Source: Olsenella sp. SW781 (GTDB lineage: Bacteria > Actinomycetota > Coriobacteriia > Coriobacteriales > Atopobiaceae). From it: 64,000 bases of DNA. This document shows positions 1 to 8,463 of this stretch, in pieces. Position numbers and translations under genes: made by a program. The notes under the pieces are model-generated. The model searched no databases. It saw nothing but the letters and a program-made list of their open reading frames with translations, and was not told where the DNA came from. Within the stretch, counting starts at the first letter, position 1. Every line of letters starts with the position of its first letter. Where the stretch lies: the NCBI RefSeq assembly GCF_012027725.1, contig NZ_SJOU01000010.1, positions 1 through 64,000 on the forward strand, given 5' to 3'.

Positions 1-297
1 GCGTTTTTCGGACTGAAAGGCGGATTTGAACGCCGCCATCCCCTTCTCGCGCGGCAAATTGCCTGTTGGCATCTTCTGCGCCACCTCATCAGGCGGGAAA
101 ATAGCTTCCCACTATCCGCCCGATTGCAGGGAGGAACGACGATTCTTCGCACTATCCGCCTGATTGCAGGCCACGCTGCCCCGGGGGCGGATCCCGATTG
201 CGCGGAGCGCGTGTACGGCCAAAACGTCGGGCATGCGAGCTGCGAGTTTGGGTAAAGTATCATGCGTTTGGACATCTGGAGCTTCACGGAGGAAACC
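1..297. other. Non-coding leader with a 21-bp direct repeat
   Basis: I see no convincing gene here. A 21-bp unit beginning CACTATCCGCC and ending GATTGCAGG occurs at 110-130 and again at 150-170 with one difference, exactly 40 bp apart, and part of it (ATCAGGCGG) appears inverted near 88-97. The next gene starts at 298 with a good ribosome site, so its promoter probably lies here, but no clear -35/-10 pair could be fixed. Confidence 0.4.
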
Positions 298-528
298 ATG
301 GCACGCTATGACTATCACTGCCCTGAGTGCGGCGCGACGTTCGAGGTAGAGCACCCGATGAGCGCTCACCCCAAGGTCAGCTGCCCCAGCTGCGGCCACG
401 AGGCCGAGCGCGTCTTCGACCCCTCCGGGATCGTCTTCAAGGGCTCGGGCTTCTACAACACCGACCAGCGCAACAAGGGCGGCGCCCCCAAGAACGAGAA
501 GTGCGAGAGCTGCGGGGCATGCGACTAG
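298..528 (+). CDS. FmdB-type zinc ribbon protein
   Basis: A 76-residue protein that begins MARYDYHCPECG, the typical start of the FmdB/CxxC_CxxC_SSSS small regulatory zinc ribbon family. Two CxxC knuckles are visible, Cys8/Cys11 and Cys29/Cys32, spaced to hold one zinc ion. The middle (GIVFKGSGFYNTD) is the family signature after the ribbon. The tail is unusual in adding more cysteines (CESCGAC). I chose the ATG at 298 because ACGGAGGA sits just upstream; an in-frame ATG at 262 has no such site and would add residues not seen in the family. The family's role is poorly known, with links to gene regulation or ribosome assembly. It stands alone and is followed by a strong hairpin at 551-586. Confidence 0.85.
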   Translation: MARYDYHCPECGATFEVEHPMSAHPKVSCPSCGHEAERVFDPSGIVFKGSGFYNTDQRNKGGAPKNEKCESCGACD

Positions 529-550
529 CCTCATCCGATAACGCGAGAAG

Positions 551-586
551 CGACGAGCGCGACCGTCCCGGCGGTCGCGCTCGTCG
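551..586 (+). terminator. Hairpin terminator after the zinc ribbon gene
   Basis: A 15-bp perfect stem (CGACGAGCGCGACCG paired with CGGTCGCGCTCGTCG) with a 6-nt loop, followed by TTTGT, 22 bp after the stop codon at 528. It fits an intrinsic terminator. Confidence 0.75.
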
Positions 587-693
587 TTTGTCGGGCGCTC
601 AGCCTCGGGCACGCGTCGCCCGCCGAGCGACCTGCGCAATCTGGCGTCACGCTGAAGATGCAGGATGAGGAGGGGGCGTCACTAGCCTCGCGC

Positions 694-881
694 TGGCGTT
701 TTGGGGGTCGTGGCAGCCAGGCGGCGCCCGGCGTTGGCGTTTTGGGGGTCGTGGCAATCTCCGTCGGACGCCAACAGGTCGTTCTTCCCGATACGTTGCG
801 ACTCCGGGGGTTATGGCAGGCCGATTTCTGCCATAACCCCCAGTTCCGTGACGCCAGGAGCCGTCTGGCTGCCATAACCCC
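694..881. repeat. Cluster of short extragenic repeats
   Basis: The gap 529-909 holds no gene but is rich in one motif. A 22-bp unit containing GTTTTGGGGGTCGTGGCA occurs at 694-715 and 735-756. A 14-bp perfect inverted repeat follows, GGGGGTTATGGCAG at 806-819 paired with its complement at 828-841 (8-nt loop), and a further copy of CTGCCATAACCCC is at 869-881. The units share a GGGGGT-(T/C)(A/G)TGGCA core. They may be REP-like elements or an unusual terminator for the leftward exporter operon, which ends at 910; no T-run is seen. Confidence 0.6.
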
Positions 882-909
882 GAATCCGACGACGCGCAGA
901 CTCCGCCCG

Positions 910-2793
910 CTACGCGAACTGCGACCGGTACAGCTCCGCGTACGCCCCGCCCGCGGCGAGCAGCTCCGCATGCGTGCCCTGCTCGATGATGGTGCCCTTC
1001 TCCATCACGAGGATGAGGTCGGCGTCCACGATCGTGGAGAGCCGGTGCGCGATCACGAAGCTCGTGCGGTTCTCCATGATGGCCTCCATCGCGCGAACGA
1101 TGGCCTGCTCGGTGCGGGTGTCCACGCTCGAGGTCGCCTCGTCGAGGATGAGGATCGCAGGGTCGGTGAGCATGGCGCGCGCAATGGTGAGCAGCTGCCG
1201 CTGGCCCTGGGAGATGTTCTCCGCGTCGTTGGAGAGCATCGTGTCGTAGCCGTGCGGGAGCGTGCGCACGAAGAAGTCCACGTGCGCGGCGCGAGCGGCC
1301 GCCTCGACCTCCTCGCGCGAGGCCCCGGGCTTGCCGTAGGCGATGTTCTCTGCGATCGTGCCCTCGAAGAGCCACGCGTCCTGCAGCACCATGCCAAACT
1401 GGCGGCGCAGCTCCGCGCGCGTGAGGTCGCGGGTGTCCACGCCGTCGAGCGTGATGCGGCCGCCGTCCACCTCGTAGAAGCGCATGAGCAGGTTGATGAG
1501 GGTCGTCTTGCCCGCGCCCGTGGCGCCGACGATGGCGACCTTCTGCCCGGGCTCGGCCACGAGCGAGACGTCGCGCATGAGCGGGCGGTCCGGCGCGTAG
1601 CCAAAGCGCACGTGCTCGAAGGCAACGCGGCCCTCCACGGCCTCGGGAAGCTCGGCGGGCGCGGCCGGGTCGGGCACGACCTCGTCCTCGTCCAGGAACG
1701 CGAACACGCGCTCGGCGGCTGCAAGGGCGCCCTGGAGCATGTTCACCGTGAGGGCGAGCTGCGTGAAGGGCTCGGACGCCTGCATGACGTACTGGAAGAA
1801 CGCCTGGAAGACGCCAACGGAGATCTGCCCCATCACGAGCATGCCGCCGGCGAGAAGGCCGATGGTCACCTGGCAGAGGCGCATGAGGAGGCGGATGGCG
1901 GGCGCGATGGCGTTGGTCACGAAGTCGGCGTCGCCCGAGGTCTCGGCGAGGCGCTCGGCGGCCTCTGCCACCTCCGCTAGGCTCGCGTCCTCGCGCCCGA
2001 AGGCCTTGATGACGGCGCGGCCCGAGTACGCCTCCTCCACGCGCCCGGTGAGGTCGCCGAGGGCGGCCTGGCGGGCGGCGGCGAGCTTCAGGGTGCGCGC
2101 GGTCACGAGCTTGGTCGCCACGCTCGCCATGATGCCGAAGACCACGAACACGCCCGTGAGCATGAGGTCGTAGGTCGCCATGAGGATGACGGCGCCGCCG
2201 ACCATGCACACGGCGATGAGCAGCTGGAGCAGCCCGCGCTGCAGCACCTCGGAGACCTTGTCGAGGTCGTTGGTGGCGCGGCTGATGGTGTCGCCCGGCT
2301 GGTGCGCGTCGTAGTATGCGAGCGGCAGGCGCGAGAGCTTCTCGCCGATTCGGCGGCGCAGGCCGAGGTTCAGCCGCTCCGCGAAGCTCGCCATGACGAG
2401 CACCTGCGCCGTGTAGGCCGCCCACGAGGCCGTCCAGATGCCGAGGAACGTGAGGATCTGAAGCGCGCCGTTCTCGAGCGTCACCACGAAGGGCGCCCCG
2501 GTCTCGAAGGTGGACTGGATGTTGTTCCAGAGCAGGTCGATGAGCCCCGCGCTGTAGGCGGTGGCGCCGAGGGACCCCGCCACGTAGAGCACGGAGCACG
2601 CCGCGGCCACGACGAGGCGCCAGCGCTGCCCGCGCGCGGCGTCCCAGAGGCGCCGCGCGGTCCCGAGCGCGTCCTCGGGCACCTCGAGCTCCTCCTCGGG
2701 GACGTCCGGCGCCGCGGCTCGCCCGGAGGGGGCCTCCCCCCTCTCGAGCTCGGCAAGCTCGTCGAGCTCGACGTTCTTCTCGCTGCTAGGCAT
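910..2793 (-). CDS. ABC exporter half-transporter, catalytic-site subunit
   Basis: A 627-residue type IV exporter half: a transmembrane domain (about residues 50-355) fused to a nucleotide-binding domain. Walker A is GATGAGKTT at about 423-431 and Walker B LILDEATSS keeps the catalytic glutamate (about 552). The signature is degenerate, SQGQ in place of SGGQ (about 528), while the H-loop AHRLST is normal. In heterodimeric exporters (BmrCD, LmrCD, TM287/288) a canonical Walker B with a degenerate signature marks one subunit, and its partner at 2786-4579 shows the complementary defects. Start chosen at the ATG at 2793, which has GGGGGAGG upstream and overlaps the previous stop by 8 nt; a start at 2832 would lie deep inside that gene. 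Substrate cannot be read from sequence; drug or peptide export is likely. Confidence 0.9.
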   Translation of the reverse strand: MPSSEKNVELDELAELERGEAPSGRAAAPDVPEEELEVPEDALGTARRLWDAARGQRWRLVVAAACSVLYVAGSLGATAYSAGLIDLLWNNIQSTFETGAPFVVTLENGALQILTFLGIWTASWAAYTAQVLVMASFAERLNLGLRRRIGEKLSRLPLAYYDAHQPGDTISRATNDLDKVSEVLQRGLLQLLIAVCMVGGAVILMATYDLMLTGVFVVFGIMASVATKLVTARTLKLAAARQAALGDLTGRVEEAYSGRAVIKAFGREDASLAEVAEAAERLAETSGDADFVTNAIAPAIRLLMRLCQVTIGLLAGGMLVMGQISVGVFQAFFQYVMQASEPFTQLALTVNMLQGALAAAERVFAFLDEDEVVPDPAAPAELPEAVEGRVAFEHVRFGYAPDRPLMRDVSLVAEPGQKVAIVGATGAGKTTLINLLMRFYEVDGGRITLDGVDTRDLTRAELRRQFGMVLQDAWLFEGTIAENIAYGKPGASREEVEAAARAAHVDFFVRTLPHGYDTMLSNDAENISQGQRQLLTIARAMLTDPAILILDEATSSVDTRTEQAIVRAMEAIMENRTSFVIAHRLSTIVDADLILVMEKGTIIEQGTHAELLAAGGAYAELYRSQFA

Positions 2794-4579
2794 GGGCGTC
2801 CTCCCCCCTGGACTGGGACTCTGCGATGGCACGGTACGTGGGGCAGCCGGCCATGAGCTCGTCGTGGGTCCCCAGGCCCACGACCTCGCCGTCCTTGAGG
2901 ACGACGATCTGGTCGGCGTCGTGGATGGTGCTCACGCGCTGGGCGATGATGAGCGTCGCCGCGCCGGCGAGCTCGCCCGCGAGCGCGCGGCGCAGGGCGG
3001 CGTCGGTCTTGTAGTCGAGCGCGGAGAACGAGTCGTCGAAGACGTAGAGGTCGGCCTTGCGCACGAGCGCACGGGCGATGGCGAGGCGCTGGCGCTGGCC
3101 GCCGGAGAAGTTGGTGCCGCCCTGCGCCACGCGCGTCCCCAGCCCCTCAGGGAGCTCGCGCACGAAGCCCGCCTGCGCCACGTCGAGCGCGTGCCAGAGC
3201 CGCTCATTGGTCGCGCCGGCGTCGCCGTGGCGCAGGTTCTCCGCCACGGTGCCCGAGAAGAGCCACGCCTTCTGCGGCACGTAGGCGATGCGGCGGCGCA
3301 GCTCGTCCTGCGAGAGCCGGCGCACGTCGGCGCCCTCGAAGGCGAGGCTGCCCCCCGTGACGTCGTTGAAGCGCAGCAGGAGCTTGGCCACCGTGGACTT
3401 GCCCGAGCCCGTGTTGCCGATGATGGCCGTGGTCTGGCCGCGGCGCAGCGTGAACGAGATGTCGTGCAGGGTGTCCTCGTCGGCGTCGGAGAAGCGCAGG
3501 CTCGCGTGGTCGAAGCGCGCGACCTCGTCCCCGCCGGCGCCCTCCCCCGCCGCGGCCGCAAGCCGCGCCGGGGCGTCGTCGTCCTCGATCTCGGGCTCGC
3601 GGGAGAGCACCTCGGCGGCGCGCGTGAGGCACGCCAGGGCGCGCGGCACCTGGAGGATGGCGAACTGCGCCATCATGAGGAACATCATGATGAGCATCGC
3701 ATACTCCACGAGCGCGCTGATCGAGCCGATCTGCATGGCGTGGGCGCCCACGCGGTCCGCGCCGACCCACATAATCGCGGCCTCGACGGCGTTCATGAGG
3801 AAGAACGTGATGGAGTCCGTGAGCGCGAAGACGAAGTTCACGCGGATGGCGTTGGTGGCGAAGTCCTCGAACGTCTCGCCGAGGCGGCCGCGCTCGCGGG
3901 CCTCCTTGCCGAAGGCGCGGATCACGCGCACGCCGGTGATGGACTCGCGCAGGCGGGTGTTCATGTTGTCGATGAAGCCCTGGAGGCGCGTGAAGATGGG
4001 CGCGGACTTCGCCACGGCGAGCGCGCAGATGCCGATCACCACGAGCGTCACGGCCAGGAGCACCCAGCCCATGACCGCGTCCGTGGAGAACGCGAGCGCC
4101 ACCGCGATCACGCACGCGAGCGGCACCGGGAAGATCATGAGGATGGACATGAGCAGCGTCTGCTGCACCACGTTGGCGTCCGAGAGCGTGCGCGTGATCA
4201 TGGAGCCGGTGCCGAAGGCGTTGAAGTCCGACCCCGAGAACGCGAGCGACGCGTCATAGACCCGCGTCCGCAGGTCGCGCCCCACCTTGGCGCACAGACG
4301 CGAGGCGAGAAAGACGGTGGTGAGGTAGCCGCCCGACCCCACGAGGGCGGCGATGAGCATGGCCACGCCGTGCCCCATGAGGGCCGACATGTCGCGCGTG
4401 TTGACGGCGACGTTCACCATGGCGGAGAGCTGCGTCGGGATGAAGAGCATCCCCGTCATGTCGCAGATCGCCGCCGCGAAGATGGCGGCGAGAAGCCCCT
4501 TGTACGGCGAGACGAGGCTCAGCAGAAGCCGCGCGGAGGTGCGCTTGCTGTAGTCCCGCCCCTTCTGTCTCTTGCTCAC
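2786..4579 (-). CDS. ABC exporter half-transporter, degenerate-site subunit
   Basis: A 597-residue membrane-NBD fusion. Walker A GNTGSGKST is at about 388-396 and the signature FSGGQ at 491-495 is canonical, but the residue after Walker B is Asp (VFDD, about 516) instead of the catalytic Glu, and the H-loop His is Gln (AQRVST, about 546-551). These two changes are the hallmark of the degenerate half of heterodimeric exporters, so I infer that it pairs with the product of 910-2793: this protein's Walker motifs and the partner's SQGQ signature build the non-hydrolysing site. The start is a GTG at 4579 that overlaps the MarR stop in a GTGA junction, with GAGGGGAG upstream. The open frame continues upstream through the MarR gene but without homology to exporters. 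Confidence 0.9.
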   Translation of the reverse strand: MSKRQKGRDYSKRTSARLLLSLVSPYKGLLAAIFAAAICDMTGMLFIPTQLSAMVNVAVNTRDMSALMGHGVAMLIAALVGSGGYLTTVFLASRLCAKVGRDLRTRVYDASLAFSGSDFNAFGTGSMITRTLSDANVVQQTLLMSILMIFPVPLACVIAVALAFSTDAVMGWVLLAVTLVVIGICALAVAKSAPIFTRLQGFIDNMNTRLRESITGVRVIRAFGKEARERGRLGETFEDFATNAIRVNFVFALTDSITFFLMNAVEAAIMWVGADRVGAHAMQIGSISALVEYAMLIMMFLMMAQFAILQVPRALACLTRAAEVLSREPEIEDDDAPARLAAAAGEGAGGDEVARFDHASLRFSDADEDTLHDISFTLRRGQTTAIIGNTGSGKSTVAKLLLRFNDVTGGSLAFEGADVRRLSQDELRRRIAYVPQKAWLFSGTVAENLRHGDAGATNERLWHALDVAQAGFVRELPEGLGTRVAQGGTNFSGGQRQRLAIARALVRKADLYVFDDSFSALDYKTDAALRRALAGELAGAATLIIAQRVSTIHDADQIVVLKDGEVVGLGTHDELMAGCPTYRAIAESQSRGEDAHA

Positions 4580-5046
4580 TCGGTTGCTCCCCTCTCCCTC
4601 AGTCTGGTGAGCTCGTCGTCTATGGCGCGCGCGTAGGCGTCGGCCAGGCGCAGGAACTCGGCGCGCTCCTCGGGAAGGAGCGTGCCGAACGCGCGGTCCT
4701 CGGCCTCGATGGCGGGCACGATGCGCTCGTCCGCGAAGGCGCGGCCCTCCGGCGTGAGCGACACCACCTTGGAGCGTCGGTCTCCCTCGGACGAGGCCAG
4801 CTCCACGAGCCCTCGCGCCTCGAGCGTCTTGAGCGCGGAGTTGACCGTCTGCCGCGAGTACGAGAACTCCTCGGCGATGCGCGCCTGCGTGGCGCTGCCG
4901 CCCGAGACCTCGACCGCATAGAGAATCCAGTACGCGGTCTCTGAGAGCCCGCAGCCACGCGCGAGCTCGTAGTAGACCTTGTCGGTCTTCTGGTAGAGGA
5001 CGTCGAGCTGACGCGCGCTCGTGACCTCGGGTTCGTTTGTCTCCAT
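4576..5046 (-). CDS. MarR-family transcriptional regulator
   Basis: A 156-residue winged-helix protein of MarR type. The recognition helix region reads QARIAEEFSYSRQTVNSALKTLEARGLV, followed by the wing DRRSKVVSLTPEG, both standard for the family. It is the first gene of a leftward operon with the two exporter halves, with translational coupling to the next gene (4-nt overlap). A palindrome GTCCGATTTCGGAC lies inside its own promoter (5085-5113), which suggests autorepression relieved by a ligand that the exporter removes; that link is inference. I chose the ATG at 5046 (GGGGCGGGGC upstream); a TTG at 5085 would start within the proposed -10 element. Confidence 0.88.
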   Translation of the reverse strand: METNEPEVTSARQLDVLYQKTDKVYYELARGCGLSETAYWILYAVEVSGGSATQARIAEEFSYSRQTVNSALKTLEARGLVELASSEGDRRSKVVSLTPEGRAFADERIVPAIEAEDRAFGTLLPEERAEFLRLADAYARAIDDELTRLRERGATE

Positions 5047-5084
5047 TGCCCCGCCCCGTCGTGCTCCCCCACGTGCGGAAGGCA

Positions 5085-5113
5085 AGGTTAGTCCGATTTC
5101 GGACGGTTGTCAA
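5085..5113 (-). promoter_or_regulatory. Promoter with MarR-type operator
   Basis: Reading leftward, TTGACA (5108-5113) is followed after 17 bp by TAACCT (5085-5090). The spacer contains the 14-bp perfect palindrome GTCCGATTTCGGAC (5091-5104). An operator lying between -35 and -10 is the classic arrangement for a repressor, and the gene downstream encodes a MarR protein. The -10 is weak by itself. Seen in sequence; the repressor match is inferred. Confidence 0.65.
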
Positions 5114-5132
5114 GCGGGGCGTCGGCGCCCGC

Positions 5133-5211
5133 ATTAACGCGCACTCGTGCACGCCTCCGGGTCGCCCAACAGGGCAAATGCCGAGAAGGACGTGCGCGAG
5201 TGCGCGTTAAT
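5133..5211. repeat. 21-bp inverted repeat between two leftward transcription units
   Basis: Arms at 5133-5153 (ATTAACGCGCACTCGTGC and 3 more bases) and 5191-5211 are complementary over 21 bp with one mismatch, separated by 37 bp. It lies upstream of the MarR promoter and downstream of the gene ending at 5259. It could be a terminator for that gene, a second operator, or a small extragenic element. Confidence 0.55.
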
Positions 5212-5258
5212 CACGCGGTTTGGAACGCAGGGCAAAGCGACCCCTCCGCGATATCTCG

Positions 5259-6212
5259 CTACAGACGCTCCAGAGGTTCAACCACCTTGATGACCTTCGT
5301 CTTCGTCATCCGGCAACGATGCTCGAAGCTCAGACAGAACGCCTCCGGGTCCATAATGTCATCAAGGGCTGCCGTAAACCCTTCCCTATCAAACAAGATG
5401 GACAGGACACATTCCCTGACAGCGTCTTCATTGGTCCGATATCCGGAGACGGCGACACAGACAATCGCGGGGCTCAGGTCAAACATCCCGTGTGCGAGAT
5501 ATGCAAGAAGGGCAAAGAGATACCGAGCGTACTCCTCGCGGAGCGCCCGCTGCGTCTTGGGCCGTACCCGGCGCTTTCCGCTCTTCGTTAGCTCTACGGT
5601 AGTCTGTGGAAGCTCGTCCGGAGCCGGTAACTCGACTTCCGCCACCATCCGACCCTCATCCTCGTAATAGACACACCTCAAGATAAACGGAAGTGGTGTG
5701 GGACACTCCGAGGAGAGCCTCTCGACGCCCTCCCTGACAGCGTGCGCATCTCCTGCAAGCACTTCGCGAATCCGCTCGCGCCTGCGCTCGCACTTCTCCT
5801 CGGCCGCGGCATCCCGCTCCTCGGCGATGCGGCCCTCACGCGCGTCAAAGGCATCCCTCTCCCGCTCCCAAGCCGCAACTAATTCCGCATAGCGCTCCTT
5901 GACGCGATTCCTTACATACTCATCCCTCATCTGCCAGGTCTTCCAGAACGCACGGGGCCTCACCTTTTCGTCCGCCTCGCGGGAAAGCACCTCCTGTACC
6001 TCGCTCAGGGTGGGACGAGGCGCCTCAAACACCCTGCGTTCATAGAACTGCGGCCTAAGCGAGTCCATCTCCGCCTCAAGTGACTCCGCAGCGCGGAATG
6101 GCCGAACGCCCCTCCAGAGACGAAGCATTACTCCCACTGGATCGTCCGTATGTGTGCCGGGAAACGACTGCTCCTCCAAATCCCACGCTGCAAGCTGGCC
6201 AATGTCCACCAT
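5259..6212 (-). CDS. Unrecognised cytoplasmic protein, coiled-coil rich
   Basis: A 317-residue protein with no family I recognise. It has no signal peptide or membrane segment. The central part (about residues 105-180) is rich in Arg, Glu and Ala (RERDAFDAREGRIAEERDA) and should form a long helix or coiled coil. The C-terminal third (FILRCVYYEDEGRMV, then SPAIVCVAVSGYRTNEDAV) looks like an alpha/beta domain. I took the ATG at 6212 because GAGAGGGGACGAAG precedes it; an ATG at 6272 would add about 20 residues. It is divergent from 6354-7301, with a 141-bp shared upstream region. Confidence 0.6.
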   Translation of the reverse strand: MVDIGQLAAWDLEEQSFPGTHTDDPVGVMLRLWRGVRPFRAAESLEAEMDSLRPQFYERRVFEAPRPTLSEVQEVLSREADEKVRPRAFWKTWQMRDEYVRNRVKERYAELVAAWERERDAFDAREGRIAEERDAAAEEKCERRRERIREVLAGDAHAVREGVERLSSECPTPLPFILRCVYYEDEGRMVAEVELPAPDELPQTTVELTKSGKRRVRPKTQRALREEYARYLFALLAYLAHGMFDLSPAIVCVAVSGYRTNEDAVRECVLSILFDREGFTAALDDIMDPEAFCLSFEHRCRMTKTKVIKVVEPLERL

Positions 6213-6353
6213 CTTCGTCCCCTCTCGAGACCGCCAGCCGAACGAACGCTCAACGGCAAGGACCCTCATCCTGTCCTGAGTATACTGACAGGAAGCTAGC
6301 ACGTTGCTGCCCCGACGAACGGTCCCGGCAGGCGTCAGGAATGGAGCGCCCCC

Positions 6354-7301
6354 ATGACCGAGAAGCACGGCAAGACCCCTTCTGACGAGCCCTCAGAGGA
6401 GGAGTTTGCCCAGGTGGGATACGTCCCGCCCAAGGGGAAGCGCTTCGAGCTGCCGTTCTGGCTCGCCGTCGCGTCGTGCGTTCTCGCACTTGCCGCACGC
6501 ACGCTCCCCTGGGCGGGAGTGGCGCTCGGCATCCTCGCGCTTTTCGCGCTCGCATTCTTCAAGGTGCCGCGACCGTATGTGAGGGCCCCGCACGCCACCG
6601 TCGCTCTCAGCGCGCTCGGTATTCTCGTCTGTGCCGCGCTTTCGACGTACATCCCTCCTCAACCGGGCGTCATCAGGGTCTCCGTTGACGCGCCGGCCTG
6701 GCGGCAGGAATACGAGGCCGTCACCATCAGCGTCGATGACACCACGGAGTCAGGCGACGAGGTGAGCGACTCGCTGGAGGTTGTCCCCGGAACGACGAGC
6801 ACCCTGGATGACTACCAAGCCGGCACCTACTCGTTCACCGTGGAGGAAGCCTCGCTTGAGCGGGGCGAGGAGCTCTTCGAGCCAACAGAGCCCCGCACCA
6901 CCTGCACCCTCGAGCTCGAGAAGGACGTCGACGTTGCCATCGAACTTGCCCTTGTCCCCCAGAACGGGACGCTTGGGCTCATCGTCAGCGCCGACAACTG
7001 GGATGCGACATACGGGTCGATTCCCGTCACGGTGTCGGGAACTACGGAAGACGGCAAGGCCGTCAACGAGACGATTCCGGCCACACCCGGCACCTCGTAC
7101 TCCCTCAGCGGCTACGAGGCGGGCACCTACTCCTTCTCTGTCGACAAGAACGTCCTCACCCAGGGCGAGACCATCTTCTCCGCAAGCAGCGAGACCCGGA
7201 CGTTCACCAAGCGCGAGGACATGCTCGTGACGGTGTACGTCTCCGTTGACGAGGAGGCGACGCAGGCCCTCGCGGAGCAGCGCGCAGAGCGGCCTGCATG
7301 A
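6354..7301 (+). CDS. Membrane protein with two repeated beta domains
   Basis: A 315-residue protein. A cytoplasmic N-terminus of about 35 residues leads into three hydrophobic segments: about 37-50 and 54-69 close together, then about 80-97. The rest is outside the membrane and consists of two related repeats of about 90 residues, each with a core of the kind AVTISVDDTTESGDE or PVTVSGTTEDGKA, then PGTT(S)xxLxxYxAGTYSF. This repeat pattern resembles an immunoglobulin-like or carboxypeptidase-regulatory-like fold. No catalytic motif is seen. Its stop overlaps the start of the glycosyltransferase fragment at 7298. Function unknown; a surface or envelope role is inferred. Confidence 0.7.
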   Translation: MTEKHGKTPSDEPSEEEFAQVGYVPPKGKRFELPFWLAVASCVLALAARTLPWAGVALGILALFALAFFKVPRPYVRAPHATVALSALGILVCAALSTYIPPQPGVIRVSVDAPAWRQEYEAVTISVDDTTESGDEVSDSLEVVPGTTSTLDDYQAGTYSFTVEEASLERGEELFEPTEPRTTCTLELEKDVDVAIELALVPQNGTLGLIVSADNWDATYGSIPVTVSGTTEDGKAVNETIPATPGTSYSLSGYEAGTYSFSVDKNVLTQGETIFSASSETRTFTKREDMLVTVYVSVDEEATQALAEQRAERPA

Positions 7302-7612
7302 TGACGTCACGTTCCTCATTTGACCTCGTGGGAGGCTTCGACGAGGAGCTTGCGGTGGCATACAATGACATCGACTACTGCTTCAGGCTTCGGGAGAAGG
7401 ACCTGCTGATTGTCTATAGCCCTCTCGTTACGCTCTATCACTACGAATCTCTCAGCAGGGGCTTTGACGAGGACCCTGCAGGCAGGGCACGCTATCTCAA
7501 AGAGAAGGCAACACTTACCGCTCGGTGGGCAGAAAGGTTCTCACGCGCCGATCCCTACTATACCCCTAACCTGAGACCCGGACTACCTGAGAGCTGCTAC
7601 TACGCGTTCTAA
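7298..7612 (+). pseudogene. C-terminal fragment of a family 2 glycosyltransferase
   Basis: The 104 residues beginning LVGGFDEELAVAYNDIDYCFRLRE and later LYHYESLSRG, DPYYTPNL match only the last part of GT2 enzymes that assemble rhamnose-glucose surface polysaccharides. The whole GT-A nucleotide-binding half and the DxD motif are missing. The homology begins almost at the first codon, which overlaps the stop of the previous gene (ATGA), so the junction looks like a deletion end and not a true start. I regard it as a remnant that is unlikely to be active. Confidence 0.75.
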
Positions 7613-7642
7613 CTAAAAATAAATAAAACGCCAAAGCAAAAG

Positions 7643-7674
7643 AAGCCGAGCAATCATTTCCGGTCGCTCGGCTT
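7643..7674. terminator. Hairpin after the glycosyltransferase remnant
   Basis: Stem AAGCCGAGC (7643-7651) with GCTCGGCTT (7666-7674), 14-nt loop, followed by TGAC on the + side; A-rich sequence precedes it, so it could also act on the - strand. Confidence 0.55.
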
Positions 7675-7803
7675 TGACGGGGTGCTCCGAAGCAGCTCGG
7701 CTACAAAGGGCCCTCAACCGACTAATAGCAGTTTTTCATGGCCGACTCTTGCCCGCAGACTGGACATCAGTAATGGAGGCGGAATATATCGTAGTAGAAC
7801 GTT

Positions 7804-8130
7804 TAGGCTAGGGGCAGTTCCTCGTTGAGTGCCAGACCTCTCCGCCGGGAGTCCAATGGACAACGGGGGGTCTGCGAATCGTCAGGTTGCTGGGAGCCGC
7901 CCGATCGCCAGCCCACGCCTTCGTAGCTCCAGCCTGCAGCGACAAGTGAGTCACACTCAAGCTTACTCGTGATGTAGTGATGGTCCCCACCCGGCACAAA
8001 GGGATTATAGAGACGATAGACGGGCTCACCTGAGGTCGGGGCAACCCAACCGACCCCCAGACCTAGGCGTAGAAATCAGGCTGCCGTGCTCTACGACGCT
8101 TGACGTATAGAAGTGCTCACACGTGCAGGG
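7804..8130 (-). pseudogene. Decayed DUF5648 surface-protein gene
   Basis: Leftward translation in changing frames gives GEHFYTSS-like, YRLYNPF, GGDHHYITSKLECDSLVAAGW and EGVGW, the hallmarks of the DUF5648 module, and then PGGEVWHSTRNCP, the Ada-like C-terminal domain of the intact gene at 28825-29568. Frameshifts and deletions separate the pieces, and the second and third repeats are partly lost. It is a dead relative of that gene. The surrounding non-coding sequence (7675-7803 and 8131-8378) shows nothing else I can name. Confidence 0.75.
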
Positions 8131-8378
8131 GTACGGAGTCGATACGTGTCTTGAAAGACAGCCCGTTCGGCCGCAAGAAGCATAATGGTTGCGCCCGGCA
8201 CAATCGCTGGCAGCCAGATTACACCCCAATAGCCCAAAATATGCGGCGCATACACGAACGATATGGCTACAAGAAGTGATAGGCGACCAAACTTGAGTAA
8301 CGGTTTCTAGGGAGGGACCGCTGCCCCCTATTTATTCTTCCCCTCTGCCAGGTCAATCAACCCTCGGTCTGTAAAGGA

Positions 8379-8416
8379 CGCGTGGGATCGGCGGGCAAAT
8401 CCGTCAACCCCACGCG
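8379..8416 (-). terminator. Possible terminator of the InlB/DUF5648 gene
   Basis: Arms CGCGTGGG (8379-8386) and CCCACGCG (8409-8416) with a 22-nt loop lie 47 bp after the stop of the leftward gene at 8464. The loop is long and no T-run is present, so this is tentative. Confidence 0.35.
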
Positions 8417-8463
8417 CCCTCAATTCAAGATCGAATCAACAGCAACCCGAGTGATAATCACCC

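Noticed and set aside
647-2599. A long minus-strand frame overlapping the other exporter half in another frame
   Set aside because: Arg/Ala/His-rich shadow of the ABC gene at 910-2793, which carries all the Walker motifs.
2792-4636. A 614-codon + strand frame across the exporter half-transporter
   Set aside because: Antisense to a well-supported ABC gene, with a product rich in Arg, Glu, Val and His and no domain.
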